Below, one piece after another: positions 23,371-37,924 of a stretch of DNA of 64,000 nt; position 1 is the first letter of the stretch, and every line of letters starts with the position of its first letter. The translations under genes were made by a program, and so were the position numbers. This DNA is from Lagopus muta. Lineage: Eukaryota > Chordata > Aves > Galliformes > Phasianidae. The notes below the pieces were generated by a model that was not told the origin of the DNA, made no database searches, and worked only from the letters and a program-made list of their open reading frames with translations. Location of the stretch: positions 29,636,214 to 29,700,213 of the forward strand of contig NC_064433.1 in assembly GCF_023343835.1 (NCBI RefSeq), given 5' to 3'.

Positions 23371-26300
23371 TGCATAGTAACTCTTCTCTAAAAATTCTCT
23401 TGTGTAGTGTGCTATAGTCTGCAATTTTAATATGTACTGTGTTTTTTATTACACTCTCAGCCTCTCGGTGAAATGGGCAGGCGTTTGTAAATGTAGCAGG
23501 ACTGTGGGCATGTGGGCAACAAAATGTCCTGATGCTGATGGTTCTTTCAGGCTCCAGAGAGTTAGCAGTGTTTTTTGGGGTCACCATTTAGCCCAGTGGC
23601 CTATCCCTTGGCACAGGCGAGAAAGAAAGAATAAGGCAAGCATGAAGGAATGAATACTTGCTGCTTCGCCTTCCCATTCTCAAAGATTCACAGCTCAGGA
23701 ATTCCTGAAGTCAGCTGCTTTCATTGTGTTGACAGATGTGAGTGCCTGCACTTTGTCATACCCTAGCTATTAAGACATCATGCAAGGTACTCCCTATTTG
23801 GAAAATATGAAACAGTGCTGTAAGGGCAGCATATGAGCAGCACTGTGTAATGCTAGTCCAGCAAAGAAATCACTATGGAGATGTGTTACCAGCTAGTGAG
23901 CTGGGGCTAACTGAGCACTGCAGCAGACTAACAGAGCTTGACAGACTAACAGAGACATAAAAAAGACTTCATGTGAAACCAAGAAACAAGAGATGGAATG
24001 TACCTCGTAGAGCACAGAGAAGTCACCTCTTATTCCTCTATGATACATCCTCAAGAGCACAGAAGCTCTAGATAGATAAAGCAACTCTTCATGAAGACCT
24101 TTTCCAATCAGAAAGTAGTATTGGAGTTAAAGAGTGACAATCAAAGATGTGGTATTGTCCCAACTACTTTAGATCATTCCAAACCGAGTCTGCCAGTGGT
24201 CCTATGTTCTTGGTTCCTTCCCGTCTATTGTTATGTTTGAAAAGAACAGATTTACCTGAAAATTCACCAAGAAAAGGGAGATTTCAGTCAGAGCAGTTCC
24301 TGGAGTCACCCCAGGAGCACTATGGTTGGCACAGTGTGGCAGTGAGGCTGCAGAGCCAAGGCTGTGGGACTGTGCTTTCGGTGGCAACCCATACTTGGAC
24401 TGGAAATGCTGGAATGGAATGAGACTGTGGTGTCTGTCACCGTGTCAGGATCACCTTGACTGTCTGTGGTGGCATCGCAGCAACTCCCACCAAGCTGTCA
24501 GAGGGCTCAAAAGTAGAGAAGAGGGATCTTGCCATCTGCTTCATATGAAACAAGCCATATTCACATTGGCATTTCATAGGAGCTTTTTGAGAAGGCAAAT
24601 TGCAAATCTTAAGTATTTTTATTTTAAATCTCAATATTGCAGAATTTGATGTTTGACCAAAAAATAAATAAACAAATAACCCCCCATGCTCTTCAAAAAT
24701 AAACATGCTTTCAAGAGAATAATTATAGCATTTTATATCAGTTTGGAAATCAGTTTGGGGTTCCTTTTGAAACAGGAAGACTGAGATGGCAAATTTCTGT
24801 ACAGAAAAATCTAAGAACACCAAGGCCTAATGGAGCAATTTTAAGTTAAAAGCTGAGTTATCAAGAAAATCTAAATATGAGAAGGAAGGTAAAATTGCAT
24901 TGCAGAACTTAGGTGTAATGCCTTTGTTTTTTTCTTTCCCTCCTTTAGTTTATCATGACATTACTGTGAAATTTAAACGCACAAACATCCGCATGAAGAA
25001 GCAAAACAAAGAATTTGTTCATCCTTCATTAAGATGAGCTTTCATCTATATTGAATAAGAATGAGTACAAACTTCAGAGCTATGTGAAAAAATCATTTAT
25101 TCAATTCTGCTTGCTTCCGGTAATCTCCATTCCCATGTACACATGGGCGGCTAGCAGAGAAATAGTACCCCTTCTACAGCCAGATTTGCTTATAACTTCA
25201 AATATATAGTTGTGAAAAGCATTCATAGCAAATAGACTGTGAGCATAAGACTTCTGAGCACGCTGTTGTTGTCTGCTTGTCTCAGTATATATAGCTCTAA
25301 TCAACCAGCACCTTATGTTCAAGTAAGAAGGTATTTCTCTATAGAGGCTAAAGTTTATGTATAGTCTACTATTAAGAAATCCTGTTACAGAAACTCCACA
25401 CTTCTTTGACATTATAACAAGTGATTCTTTATGGCAGTAAAGGAAAGCTCTCATTTTATGTGTTTCAGTAAGTTTTTATAGCACTGTGAATGCATCTCTT
25501 CATTTTTTTATGCTCTTATACTTACTTTTATTTCTGATAAATAAGCAAATAGACCATCTAACTCTTGTGTCACAGCATTCATAATGCAACGGGCTTTTCT
25601 GCTCAATCAGTTGATGCAGTAGGTCTTGTCTATGGGTGACCTGGAACATGGTAGATAGACAGCTGTTTAAGTTGAATTACAATATTGTTGGTAAAAAAGG
25701 ATGAGCTACTGGGAGGTTCCTACTCACTGTCAAAGATGCTATCCTAAAAGTCGTAGACAATTGATTCTTTTCATGTTTTGATATGCTTTGACAACAAAAA
25801 CCAAATGCTTAGTGAAATAAACTAAACAAAGCACAGTTGGTAGGAATTCCCATGTTGCTTACATCATTCTGCTCTCTGAAGTATACAATCATTATTAAAG
25901 AGTTAATTCTGAATATGGCTAGCTGATATCTTTGTCCTTTTCTGTCTAGCACATATTGTTACCTGGTAAATGTGACAACTACATTCTCTGTGTACATGCA
26001 GAATGTAATGGGCAGTATGATCACCAAAGTTTCTCATGGTCTCTGGAATTTTGAGGTTATGAAATTCTTCATGTGGTTCATTTTTCAGTATGTTTACCCT
26101 AATAGAAGTGACTAACTAATACCACTGCAAGATCATTGTGCAGAACTATTTGTGATCCAGTCACACTCCTGGCCATGCTGCGTTCTGCCTTTATGGTTAT
26201 CTGAATGCATTCCAGAAGTGCATTAAATGATCTCGCTGATATCTTGATGGCTCGTTTTTTTCCTTTCCTGTACAATAGGAAAAATAAATATTTTAATTCT

Positions 26301-26689
26301 TTAAGACCTATGTTTGCTTTATTAATTATTGATGACAAGGGCAAATAAATTTGTCTTGTTTTGCATAGAGTGCACAAGACATTTTTAACAATCAGATGAT
26401 GCTCAAAGTGGTTTGTAGGTCAAACAAAACAAGAACAATTTCAAAGACCTGGACAGCTCCATCACACATTTGGAATAGTTTTATAAACTAAATTACAAAC
26501 ACAATCTCCACATTTATCTATCAGGGGATGGTTCATGCTTGGGTGCCTTCTTTCCATACCATTATAATGTCTTAAATCAGACTGGATTCTGGGGGAAAAC
26601 TGTGCAGAAAACAGGCAGGATGTGATCTGCTCCAGGGGAGTGAATGGCTGGAGTTGTACTAATAGTACAGTATAATAGTTCTGTAGTAA
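23371..26689. other. Intergenic DNA upstream of TWF1
   Basis: AT-rich and apparently unique sequence. Open frames up to 128 codons occur on both strands, but none shows recognisable similarity, splice-consistent structure or coding bias. Nothing annotated. Confidence 0.6.
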
Positions 26690-29461
<2,772 letters not shown>

Positions 29462-29851
29462 GGGCTACGAAGATGGTGAAGGGTTTAGAGGGCAAGATGT
29501 ACGAGGAGCAGCTGAGGTCCCTGGGTTTGCTCAGCCCAGAGCAGAGGAACTGAGGGGCAGTGCTGAGCTCTGCTCTGTGACAGCGACAGCGCCCGAGGGA
29601 ACGGCGTGGGGCTGTGCCAGGGGAGGGCAGCTGGGGGTTAGGGAAAGATCATTTGCTGAGAGGGTAGCTGAGCCCTGGAAAAGGTTCCCAAGTCAGTGGT
29701 CATGGCCTCAAGCTGCCAGAATTCAGTTAGTTTTATGGACAATGGCCTCATGCATAGGGTTTGAATTTTGGGTGTTCCTGTGTGGAGCTGGGTGTTGGAT
29801 TCAATCATACTTGTTGGGTTCCTTCCAACTCACGATGCTCTATGATCCTAT
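29462..29851 (+). repeat. CR1 LINE fragment
   Basis: AGGGCAAGATGTACGAGGAG, CTGAGGTCCCTGGGTTTGCT and the 3' end TTCCTTCCAACTCACGATGC then TCTATGATCCTATG mark a diverged plus-strand CR1. The middle is GC-rich and rearranged relative to other copies in the window. Confidence 0.75.
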
Positions 29852-32166
29852 GGTCCTGAGACACCTGTATCTATCTGCTTTGTTGGTATATATTTGCCTC
29901 TGTGTCATATTGCTGCAGTGTCAAGTTTGCGAGAAGCTCTGTTGGAACTCCTAGCCCCATCAGCTTCATTGGTGTTCTCTGCTCCAGCTGTTTCTGTTCC
30001 CTCACCTCAGATCTGTACTCAAGTTCCTTGTATTGCATTAAATAACTTCCTCTGTTACCAGTTCCTGTTTTTCTGAACTTTTCCTCCTTGAACCCCGCCT
30101 TTCTGACACCTTCTACCATTACAATATGCTTGTACATTGTGGTTAAGCAGTATTCATGGAAGTCTGAACTCAGATTGAGCTTCTTCCTAATTTTGGTTTT
30201 CTCTAACTCTGTATGTACAACTATTAATGTAGCTGATGATTCTTTTCTTTGCCTAACACAGAAGTCACACCTAGGTGGAACCATCCGTATGGCGAGCGGA
30301 TGCAAAAGGTATTTAATTAGTGATGTAAGTTCACCTCTCTACCTATTCTTTAGTGATTTTATCTAGGCTAGGTGTGTATCGCCTATCTATTTGAAATCAA
30401 TATGATTATTTGAAGTAGAATTCTGCTTACTAAAAGAAAATTTAGTCTGGATGAACAGAAGTAAGTACTTCAGCTAATGGTTAAGTTTTGTTTGTTATCT
30501 GACTAGTACAGCTTCTGCTTTATGCTTGTAAGTCTTTTATCACGTGACAGCAGGACTGGAGTTCTACTTTACCATATGTAAAAGCTCACACAATTCTACG
30601 CCTTCTTGTCCAAGTTCCATCAGTACTGAAAAATTGTATCTATGTATCTTATAGTACTCATACTTTGTTTTTATGACTTAATCTATCAACAATGATAAAA
30701 TCATCCCTTAACTTCCTCCTTGTAAAGCAAAAGTTTCTTGGTAAAATCAAAAACTACACATTAGTTTCTCACATCCCAAAAGTGCTCTACCATTTTTAGC
30801 CACAGCATCATTTATATTTGTTAAAATCCGTATCTATTTTTTTCTCCTTCCTGTCATATAAAAACAGCATGTGTAATTTGTTCCTATTCTCACTTACATC
30901 TGTTCTGAAATATTTTAGATTGTATCCAACAAACCAAAGAGCCTAGAGTTCTACCATCAGAGGTGTCTCTCTGCCATTAGTTTTAGTTTCCCTCATCTTT
31001 GGTTTTTTGCAATCTCTCGTTTCACTGATTAAAATATTAAATAGACTCAAAAATATGTAGCATGAATGAAAGCCTATTGGTACATCTGTGCATTGCATAT
31101 AATGTTGATTTTGTGTCAGTCTAGCTTTTTCATTGGAATGTCAATGGGGATCCAATTGCATAAGATTTCAAGTAGATTTCTATGTAAGTACTTAAAAAAA
31201 AAAGTGGCATCTCTGAAATGATATCAGAACAGTTTTTCAAAGAGTATTTTCTGCCAGCTCATTTTATTGGTGGCTGTTACTGCAAAAATAGAGGCAGTGG
31301 CTAGGCCAAAATCTGGGAAACACTCTGACTCACATGGAGCAGGCAGGGACTGCACGGCTGCACAGCTTGCCCCACTGCCTGGCATTTGGCAATTCCGGTT
31401 CTTCTCCCTTTCATTCCTTTCTGCAATTGAGTCCTAAACCTGCCTTTCCCATAATTTTGCCCATGCTTGCTGCCAGCCTGATGAGCCTGTAATTAAATAG
31501 GTCATCCTATTTACCCTTTAAGTATTGTTACAGTATTAACTTCCTTTTATTTCTCTGAAATTTCCTTAGCATTTCAGAAAATGTTAGGAATCGATTGTAA
31601 TAATTAATATTGCTACCTAACTCTACTTTCATTTATTTTTCTGAAAACTCCTTGACCTGCCATTTTAAAAATAACTGTTTAATGTATTCTGCTGATCTTT
31701 ACTGTCCTTTTATATTATTGATTTAAAGGGAAGTATTTCAATGTAATATAATATAAAAGCCCAGCTTTTGTTTACTAAATATACAACAGAAATATTGATC
31801 GAATAATTCTGCTTCTGTACATTCTTTTAGGCAATTCTATTTTTTTTTACATCCAGTAGCAACATACCAATAGTATTTGCAATGTCATTGTCTCTGAGTT
31901 AACATTTTTACTTTCAATGAAGTACACATTTTTGTCTTTTGTCCAGGTTCTTATATTGAACTCTTTAGTTATATACTAACTTTTCTCAGCTTCTGTTTCT
32001 CTCCTTTTTTTTTTTTTCCATGGTTTAATGTGCTACCTTCTCTTCTTTTGGACAGTAAGAAGGCATTGGGGAAACCGATAGAGCACAGTGGCATTGCTGA
32101 GTCTGGCTGCCATAACCATAACAAGGGAATTTCAAAGGGGGAAATCTTTTCCTCCAAGGATGCAGG
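29852..32166. other. Intergenic DNA
   Basis: AT-rich sequence. A 144-codon minus-strand open frame at 29871-30305 shows no recognised similarity and sits beside a CR1. Nothing annotated. Confidence 0.6.
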
Positions 32167-32682
32167 TGCACTGGGGCTGACTGGGATGGAGTTAATGTAC
32201 TTCATAGCAGCCTCTGTGGGGCTGTGGCTAAGGCAGCACTGATAACACACCACTGTTTTGGCTGTAGCTGAGCACTGCTCACTGCCCCACTCCCACCCCA
32301 GCAAGCAGGCTGAGTAGGCAAGGAGGTGGGAAGGGATGCAGCCAGGACAGCTGACCCAGACAGGCCAAAGGGATGTCCCATACCTTCTAACGTCATGCTC
32401 AGCAATAAAGCTTGGGGTGTGGGGGCAGGGGCTGCCTTCTGAGCTTGCTGTCACTGAGAGGCTGCCTGGGCATCAGGCTGTTGGTGGGACTTGGGATGTG
32501 GTGAGTGATTTTCTTCCATCATTTTTTTTTCTTCACTTACTAAACTGCCTTTATCTTTACCCATGAGTTTTTTTGGTTCTGCTCTTCCTATTATCTCCCT
32601 TATCCTCTGGGGGAGGATGTGGGGAGAAGCAAGCCTGCTGCTATGTGGGTGCTGATCTTCTGGCTGGGGTCAGCCCACAACA
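32167..32682 (+). mobile_element. Solo LTR of an endogenous retrovirus, probably ERV-L class
   Basis: 516 bp beginning TGCACTGGGG and ending CCCACAACA, flanked on both sides by the 5-bp duplication GCAGG (32162-32166 and 32683-32687). Internal landmarks, CTGGGATGGAGTTAAT near the left end and GGCTGGGGTCAGCCCA at the right, match a common avian LTR family that I know from several birds. A CGTCATGC (CRE-like) element is followed by a degenerate TATA-like region at about 32402-32410. No internal viral genes (gag, pol, env) are present next to it, so it is a recombined solo LTR. The 5-bp duplication fits ERV-L. Confidence 0.8.
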
Positions 32683-32794
32683 GCAGGATAGAAGAAAAAT
32701 CCATTAGGAGCACAGTCCCTGACTAATGAGGTTTTGAGGTCTGAGGAAATGAAGTGCTTTTTCCAAACAGCAAGGCAGGGAGGAGGCATGTGTT

Positions 32795-33202
32795 CAGCCA
32801 CAGAGGTAAGGAGTGGGAGGACAGAGCTGGGGCTGCTTAACCTTGAGAAAGGGAGGCTTGAGGAGGGCACAGGTCACTTTACTGAAGTGTGTGAAAGTCT
32901 GATAGGAGGGGTAAAGTAGATGAAGCTGGACTTTTCTTAGTGCTATTCAGTAGGCATAAACAGAAACACGGAACATTTCATTCAACATATGAAAAGCACT
33001 TTTCCCCATGAGTGTGGCTGAACATTGGAACAGGTTGCCCAGTAAGGCTGTGGAGTCTCCAACCTTGACAAAACCCCAAACCCATCTGGACACAGCCCTG
33101 GGGAATGTGCTCTCACCGCCCATACTCTGATCAGGAGTCTGGACCAGTGGAGCTCCAGATGTGCCTTCCAGCCTCAGCTCTGCTGTCATGCTGTGAAATT
33201 TC
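32795..33202 (+). repeat. CR1 LINE fragment
   Basis: A diverged plus-strand copy with GCTTAACCTTGAGAAAGGGA, GGAACAGGTTGCCCAGTAAG and GCCTTCCAGCCTCAGCTCTG near its 3' end. It begins about 110 bp after the solo LTR. Confidence 0.7.
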
Positions 33203-33299
33203 ACAGGTGTTAAGCAGTCCTCAGTTTTGTGGATCAGGTGGCTAAGCACAGTGTCTGTATAGATATTTGGGAGACCAGAGAGCTTTCTCAGATGAAACT

Positions 33300-33526
33300 G
33301 TAACGGAAGGTTCAGGTTGGATATTAGGAAACATTTCTTCTGAGAAATAGTGGTGAGGCATTGGAATGGGCTGTCCAGGAAAGTGGTGGTGTCACTGTCC
33401 CTGGAGGTGTTCAAGAAATGTTTAGATGTGATACTAATGCATATGGCTTAGTGGGCACGGTCGGAATAGGTCAATAGTTGGAATAATGACCTTAGTGGTC
33501 ATTTCCAACCCTTATGATTCTATCAT
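33300..33526 (+). repeat. CR1 LINE 3' fragment
   Basis: GGTTCAGGTTGGATATTAGG, CCCTGGAGGTGTTCAAGAAA and the end CATTTCCAACCCTTATGATT then CTATCAT mark a second plus-strand CR1, about 100 bp after the previous one. Confidence 0.8.
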
Positions 33527-35270
33527 TTTTTCCATCTGTCCAATTACCCTTTAAACACACAGAAAACTAGAGGTTTTATAACAAAATTGCATTTTTTGAA
33601 TATTTTTTCTTGATCAGAGGGATTACACCTATCTTTCTTGTTTGCACCTGCAGCCCTTCCACTGACGAAACAAGCACTTCTGTTTTGGCATTAATGCAAA
33701 GCAGAAAAACCTGTCTGTTAATACAGCATCACTATTTTGGAGCGTGGTCCTGGGCCAGATGGGGCTGTCAGAGGCAGCGGCCCTGGAAATGAGCTGAGCG
33801 CTTCCAGGCTGATGTGCAGAAGGCCAATCCTCATCCGAGAGCAAAAATGACTTCACAGAAATTGAAACTGCACTAAGATGCATGTACTGTTAGTTCAGTA
33901 CTCACAGATCTCTGCTGGAAACGGCATAAAAAGATAGGCTTTACATGAGCACTACTTTGTAGTAGGAGATCTGTAAGATTCATTCACAAACACTAAAACT
34001 AGCATTTCAGAAGACTCATTTGCTGATTCCACCTGCTCCTTAGGCTCACCTGGCTGCTGTCACTGCTGGCCTCCCAGTGGGCATTCCTGAGTTGCTGAAC
34101 AGGTTGCTGGTCCTTGGCTGCTAGGGATGAGTCCCTATTAGCCTCCTTAAACTGTGTGCGAATTCTTGGTCTTCAGGAACATATTTTATTGACAACAGTT
34201 AGATTGCTTGATTAAGGAAACTGAAGTGGTCCAGCTCTTCTTTGAATATATCAGTGAAAAATATAAAAAAAAATTTAAAAATAGTGTCCCTAAGGAAAGC
34301 ACTTGCAAGAAATTTGGGGGAGGTATACAGCATAGTTAGGTTGCTGGCTACTTTAATAGAAAAGAACCTGATTTTCACATGATTGAGTTATGTCCGAGCT
34401 TCAAAAAGTTGCTCACAGATTTACTGTCTGAAAAACATGCTCTGTAGTGTTTCCACGCAAGCTGAGTAGCACTTTTTTTTTTTTTTTTTTTTTGGTGTGT
34501 GTGTGTAGGTGCATGGAGCGTGATCTGTTTGCCTCCTGCTCTTTGGATTCTCATCAAAATCCAGGAACAGGAGGAGGCTGAGCCTTGTGAGAGTGGCAGT
34601 GCACACAGAGCTGTTGCATGAGCCGGCAGTGCCGCACACTGTGTTTCATCACTCTCTAGTCACACATGATGGTTTTTTTCACTCTGAATATTTTACATGT
34701 CTATTGACTGTAAAGATAGCTTGGGGGCAGGGGACTGGTGTTGAATATTTTGAAAGTTGCATCTTTCTACCTTAAAAATGAGAACCTAATCGGTCATTGC
34801 ATTGATTGATAATGTGATTGTGCCAGACACCCTCACAGCAGTCACATTTATTGCAAACAAATCAGCAGGGACTCACTAGCGTTCGGCAGTTGTGCTGCAC
34901 TTCTACAGCACAACTCACCTGAGGTCTCTTCCATGTGCCTCAGAGGACCTCGGCCAAGTTCCCTCCCGTACCCTGGATTGAGCAATCCCATGTATAGAAT
35001 CCATGTTTTAAGTTCGATGCTGTATTTCAGCTCCCTGCATCAACACAGTGACCTGACTTCTCACAGTCCAAACGAAATGCTGAGGCAGCATCTAGCAGCT
35101 TCAAGCATCGAGCCGACTGAACCCCTGCCATAACGCAGTGCCGTGAGCATCCTGCACATGTTTTCCTGGGATGTCAGCAATACCAGCAAACCGGCGCTAG
35201 GGACCAAATCCCGCGTGGAAAGGTTTCGCTCTACAATAAAGCTAAAGCGCAGCGCCAACACCGCTGTCAG
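33527..35270. other. Intergenic DNA upstream of TMEM117
   Basis: Unique sequence of moderate AT content. It includes a poly-T tract followed by (GT)n at 34473-34508. No gene seen. Confidence 0.6.
34473..34508. repeat. Poly-T plus (GT)n microsatellite
   Basis: About 21 consecutive T, then GGTGTGTGTGTGTAGG. Confidence 0.8.
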
Positions 35271-35668
35271 GCTGCACGGAGGCATCGGCCCGACGCAGCG
35301 ACAGCTCGGATGATGCCCGCACCGCGGGGACCTGCCGCGGCCTCGTGACAGCCCCGCGATGTGACTTCAGTGGGTATCGCCCTGCCTCTCCCCGCAGGAG
35401 GCTTTTCCTCAGTCTCCCGGAGCGCTGCCGCCAGCCCCGTGCTCTGCCTCACCTCGGGAGAACGGAGACGCGACCCTCATTTCCCACCTACGGCTGATTC
35501 GCTTCCCGCCGAAGCCGGCGCTGATCGTCGCCCCGCCGTCACTCGCCCTCCGCCTGCTCCAGCCCCGCCGCTTCACAGCGCGCCCGGCCTCGGCCCTTCG
35601 CAGGGCACGGCCGCCTGGACCCTGCCGCAGCGCCGCTGCCCGCGGCCGCCAAGCCTGCGGCACAGCCG

Positions 35669-35688
35669 GGGCCGCCGCCGCCGCCGCC
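35669..35688. repeat. (CCG)n trinucleotide run
   Basis: About five to six uninterrupted GCC/CCG units inside the TMEM117 CpG island, upstream of or within the 5'UTR. Confidence 0.6.
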
Positions 35689-35849
35689 TTCCCGGGAGAG
35701 GACGGGGAGGAGAGGAGGGGCCGCGCCGCCGCTCCCGCCGCAGCCGCTCCCTCCCCGCGACGGCCGGGGGCGGGACGCCGCGGCAGCGCCAGCGCCGCTG
35801 TCATCGCCCGGGGGCTGGGGGGGCCCAGGCGGCCGCGGGCTGCTGCGGG

Positions 35850-35985
35850 AGCCGCCGGCCACCGCCGGCCGTTCCGAGCCGCCGCCGGCCGCTCCGCGCC
35901 GAGCCGAGCCGCCGAGAGACGCTCCGAGCCGAGCCGCTGAGAGTGAGCCGCAGCAGCCGCGCGCGCGGCGCGGACCCCGGCGACG
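35850..35985 (+). other. TMEM117: TMEM117 noncoding exon 1 (start approximate)
   Basis: The 3' boundary is a strong donor, CGACG|GTGAGTGAGG, at 35985/35986, and there is no in-frame start codon leading into exon 2. The transcription start is not visible, so the left coordinate is a guess. The exon contains two near-copies of a GCTCCG...GAGCCGAGCCGC unit (about 35900-35943). Confidence 0.5.
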
Positions 35986-37619
35986 GTGAGTGAGGCAGGA
36001 GCTTGGCCACGGCCCCCGGGGGCACGGCGGGGGCGCGGCGGGGCTGCCCGGCCTGCGGGGAGCACGGCGGCCTCTAACAGGTTGCGGCGGGCGAGGGGTG
36101 CGCGGCAGCGGGCGAGGGCTAGAGCTCGGCACAGCGGGAGCGCTGCTGCGATTTCAGAGGGTGGTTCCTGGAGCCGCCGCTTCAGTCGTCTGTAGCCCGG
36201 CATCCTGGGGCTGCTGAAATGTCAGCGCATCCAGTTGTTTATCTCACGCCCCGCTCGGGCTTTAAGAAGCAGTGTCCGTGAGGAAACAGGGAAACTTTGC
36301 TCTTCTTAACGGGGAGATGGGAGAATAGTTTGGGGCATCCCTATGGTTCTAAAGGTAATTTAACCTCCCCAGAGTGCTGCTCCTCAGGCTGCTGGACCGG
36401 TGACCCCTGCTTGAAATCGTCCCATTCATAAAGTTGTCACAGGGCTGGCACTTGCTTCTGTCGACTGTTTACTGTCTCTTGTGTTTTTTGCTTTGTCGTC
36501 TGCAATGTATGTATTATGTGATGTTATTAGTTGTGAATGTTTACTAAATGCTCTGTCTGAATATGCGGAGAGCTTTCATTCTTCTGCTTTTAATGGATAC
36601 ATTATTACTTGTAATTTCACCGGAATACTTCTGATTACAGAGTTAGATCATTCTGAAGGAACTACCTAAGGATAGACATTGTAATCTGAGCTGTTTGCAA
36701 GTTTCCAAAGTGAGACTCACCCACAGTCCAGGAAGGGATGGGTAACGGGCTGCTGTATTTAGGCCTTTTGCTGGCACTGAGGTTTGATTATTTTTTCCCG
36801 CAGGGTAGATTTGCAAAAATTGGTACTGTTTGCTTGAGCACACTGTATCCTTCAAGGAGCATGCTGTAATAAACAAGCAATATTATTAGGTATTCCTTCT
36901 TTTTTTTTTCCTTCTTACACTTTGAGTCCCTTTGAATAATTGCAGTGTTCCACAGCACAAAGGCCTTATATCTTTGTGAAAACAAAGTGCTTCAGCAGGA
37001 TGAAACAACCAATTTGTTGTGTGTAAAAGAGAAATCAAATGACAAACAGCTGAAATGTTAACCATACCCCGCTGCATTTTTCTGCAGCTGTTCTACATAA
37101 GCCGACAAGTTTCAAAATACAGCTTTCATATTTGTAGAACATGGTGCTCAAGGCACTCTTCTTTCCTGGTTTTGAAAATATGCTTAATTATTCTTGTGCT
37201 CCCTGAAGCTGATGAAGAGATTTCCACAGGCTTTCCTGGGCTGTAGGAATTACCTCTAGGAATTTTTCCATCATGTCATTCCTTCATGTAAGTAAAAGTT
37301 CCTGATGGGGTGAGGGACGTGCCTGTGAGCATCTAGGGGGTGAGGCAGTAGGAGCCTTCACTGCGCTCAATGACTTGTTCCATTCTCATATAAAGAGAAA
37401 GGTTCAGTCCAGGTGTAGCATCAGAATTTTTGAAATATGTGTTGTGTATTGCAGAACACGGGTGGAAAGGTACACTGAGTTTCCTGTAGCTTGCCTTGTT
37501 CTTACATGCCGTGTTTTCATGCCCTGCTGCTGAGCTGCGCCCTTAAAGAGATAATAGAGAAATGCTTGAGAAATGTTCTTGGTATGTGTAACATTGTGCA
37601 TTTGTATCTTTACACGCAG
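35986..37619 (+). other. TMEM117: TMEM117 intron 1
   Basis: 1.6 kb. The first 250 bases still belong to the CpG island; the rest is AT-rich with no repeat or gene recognised. It ends TTTACACGCAG. Confidence 0.75.
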
Positions 37620-37647
37620 ACAAAGAGCAGCTCTGAAGTACCTGAGG

Positions 37648-37924
37648 ATGGATAAAGACTTCCGCTACTACTTCCAGCACCCGTGGTCTCGCTTAGTTGT
37701 GGCTTACCTCGTGATCTTCTTCAACTTCTTAATATTTGCCGAGGACCCGGTGTCTCACAGTCAGACAGAAGCCAATGTGATTGTTGTCGGGAACTGCTTC
37801 TCCTTTGTAACCAACAAGTACCCCGAGAGCGGCGGCTGGAGATGCCTGAAGGTGCTGCTGTGGCTGCTGGCCATTCTCACAGGGCTGATCACTGGGAAAT
37901 TCCTCTTCCACCAGCGCCTCTTTG
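37648..37924 (+). CDS. TMEM117: TMEM117, transmembrane protein 117 (first coding exon only)
   Basis: TMEM117 is a conserved multipass membrane protein; in mammals it has been linked to ER-stress-related mitochondrial dysfunction, but its molecular activity is not settled. The exon spans 37620-37924 with acceptor CACGCAG and donor TTTG|GTGAGT. ATG at 37648-37650 opens MDKDFRYYFQHPWSR, chosen over upstream methionines because it matches the human N-terminus (MGKDFRYY) and the upstream frame runs into the intron. It encodes 92 codons plus one base. Two hydrophobic segments lie at about residues 17-33 (VAYLVIFFNFLIF) and 66-85 (LKVLLWLLAILTGLITGKF). The remaining exons lie beyond base 64000. Confidence 0.97.

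Larger units (their letters stand above)
35271..36230 (+). promoter_or_regulatory. TMEM117: CpG-island promoter of TMEM117
   Basis: Dense CpG sequence covering the noncoding first exon. It contains an Sp1-type GGGGCGGG at 35767-35774, an E2F-like TTCCCGCC at 35503-35510, and a (CCG)n run near 35669-35688. No TATA box was seen. Long open frames on both strands (up to 264 codons) result from the absence of AT-rich stop codons. Confidence 0.85.

Noticed and set aside
32404-32409. AATAAA inside the solo LTR as a polyadenylation signal
   Set aside because: By position relative to the CRE-like element it aligns with the TATA region of this LTR family as I remember it, so it is better read as a decayed TATA box.
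35361-36203. Open frames of 197-264 codons on both strands near TMEM117 exon 1
   Set aside because: Same compositional effect in a CpG island; low-complexity R/P/A/G protein and no conserved domain. The true TMEM117 start is in exon 2 at 37648.
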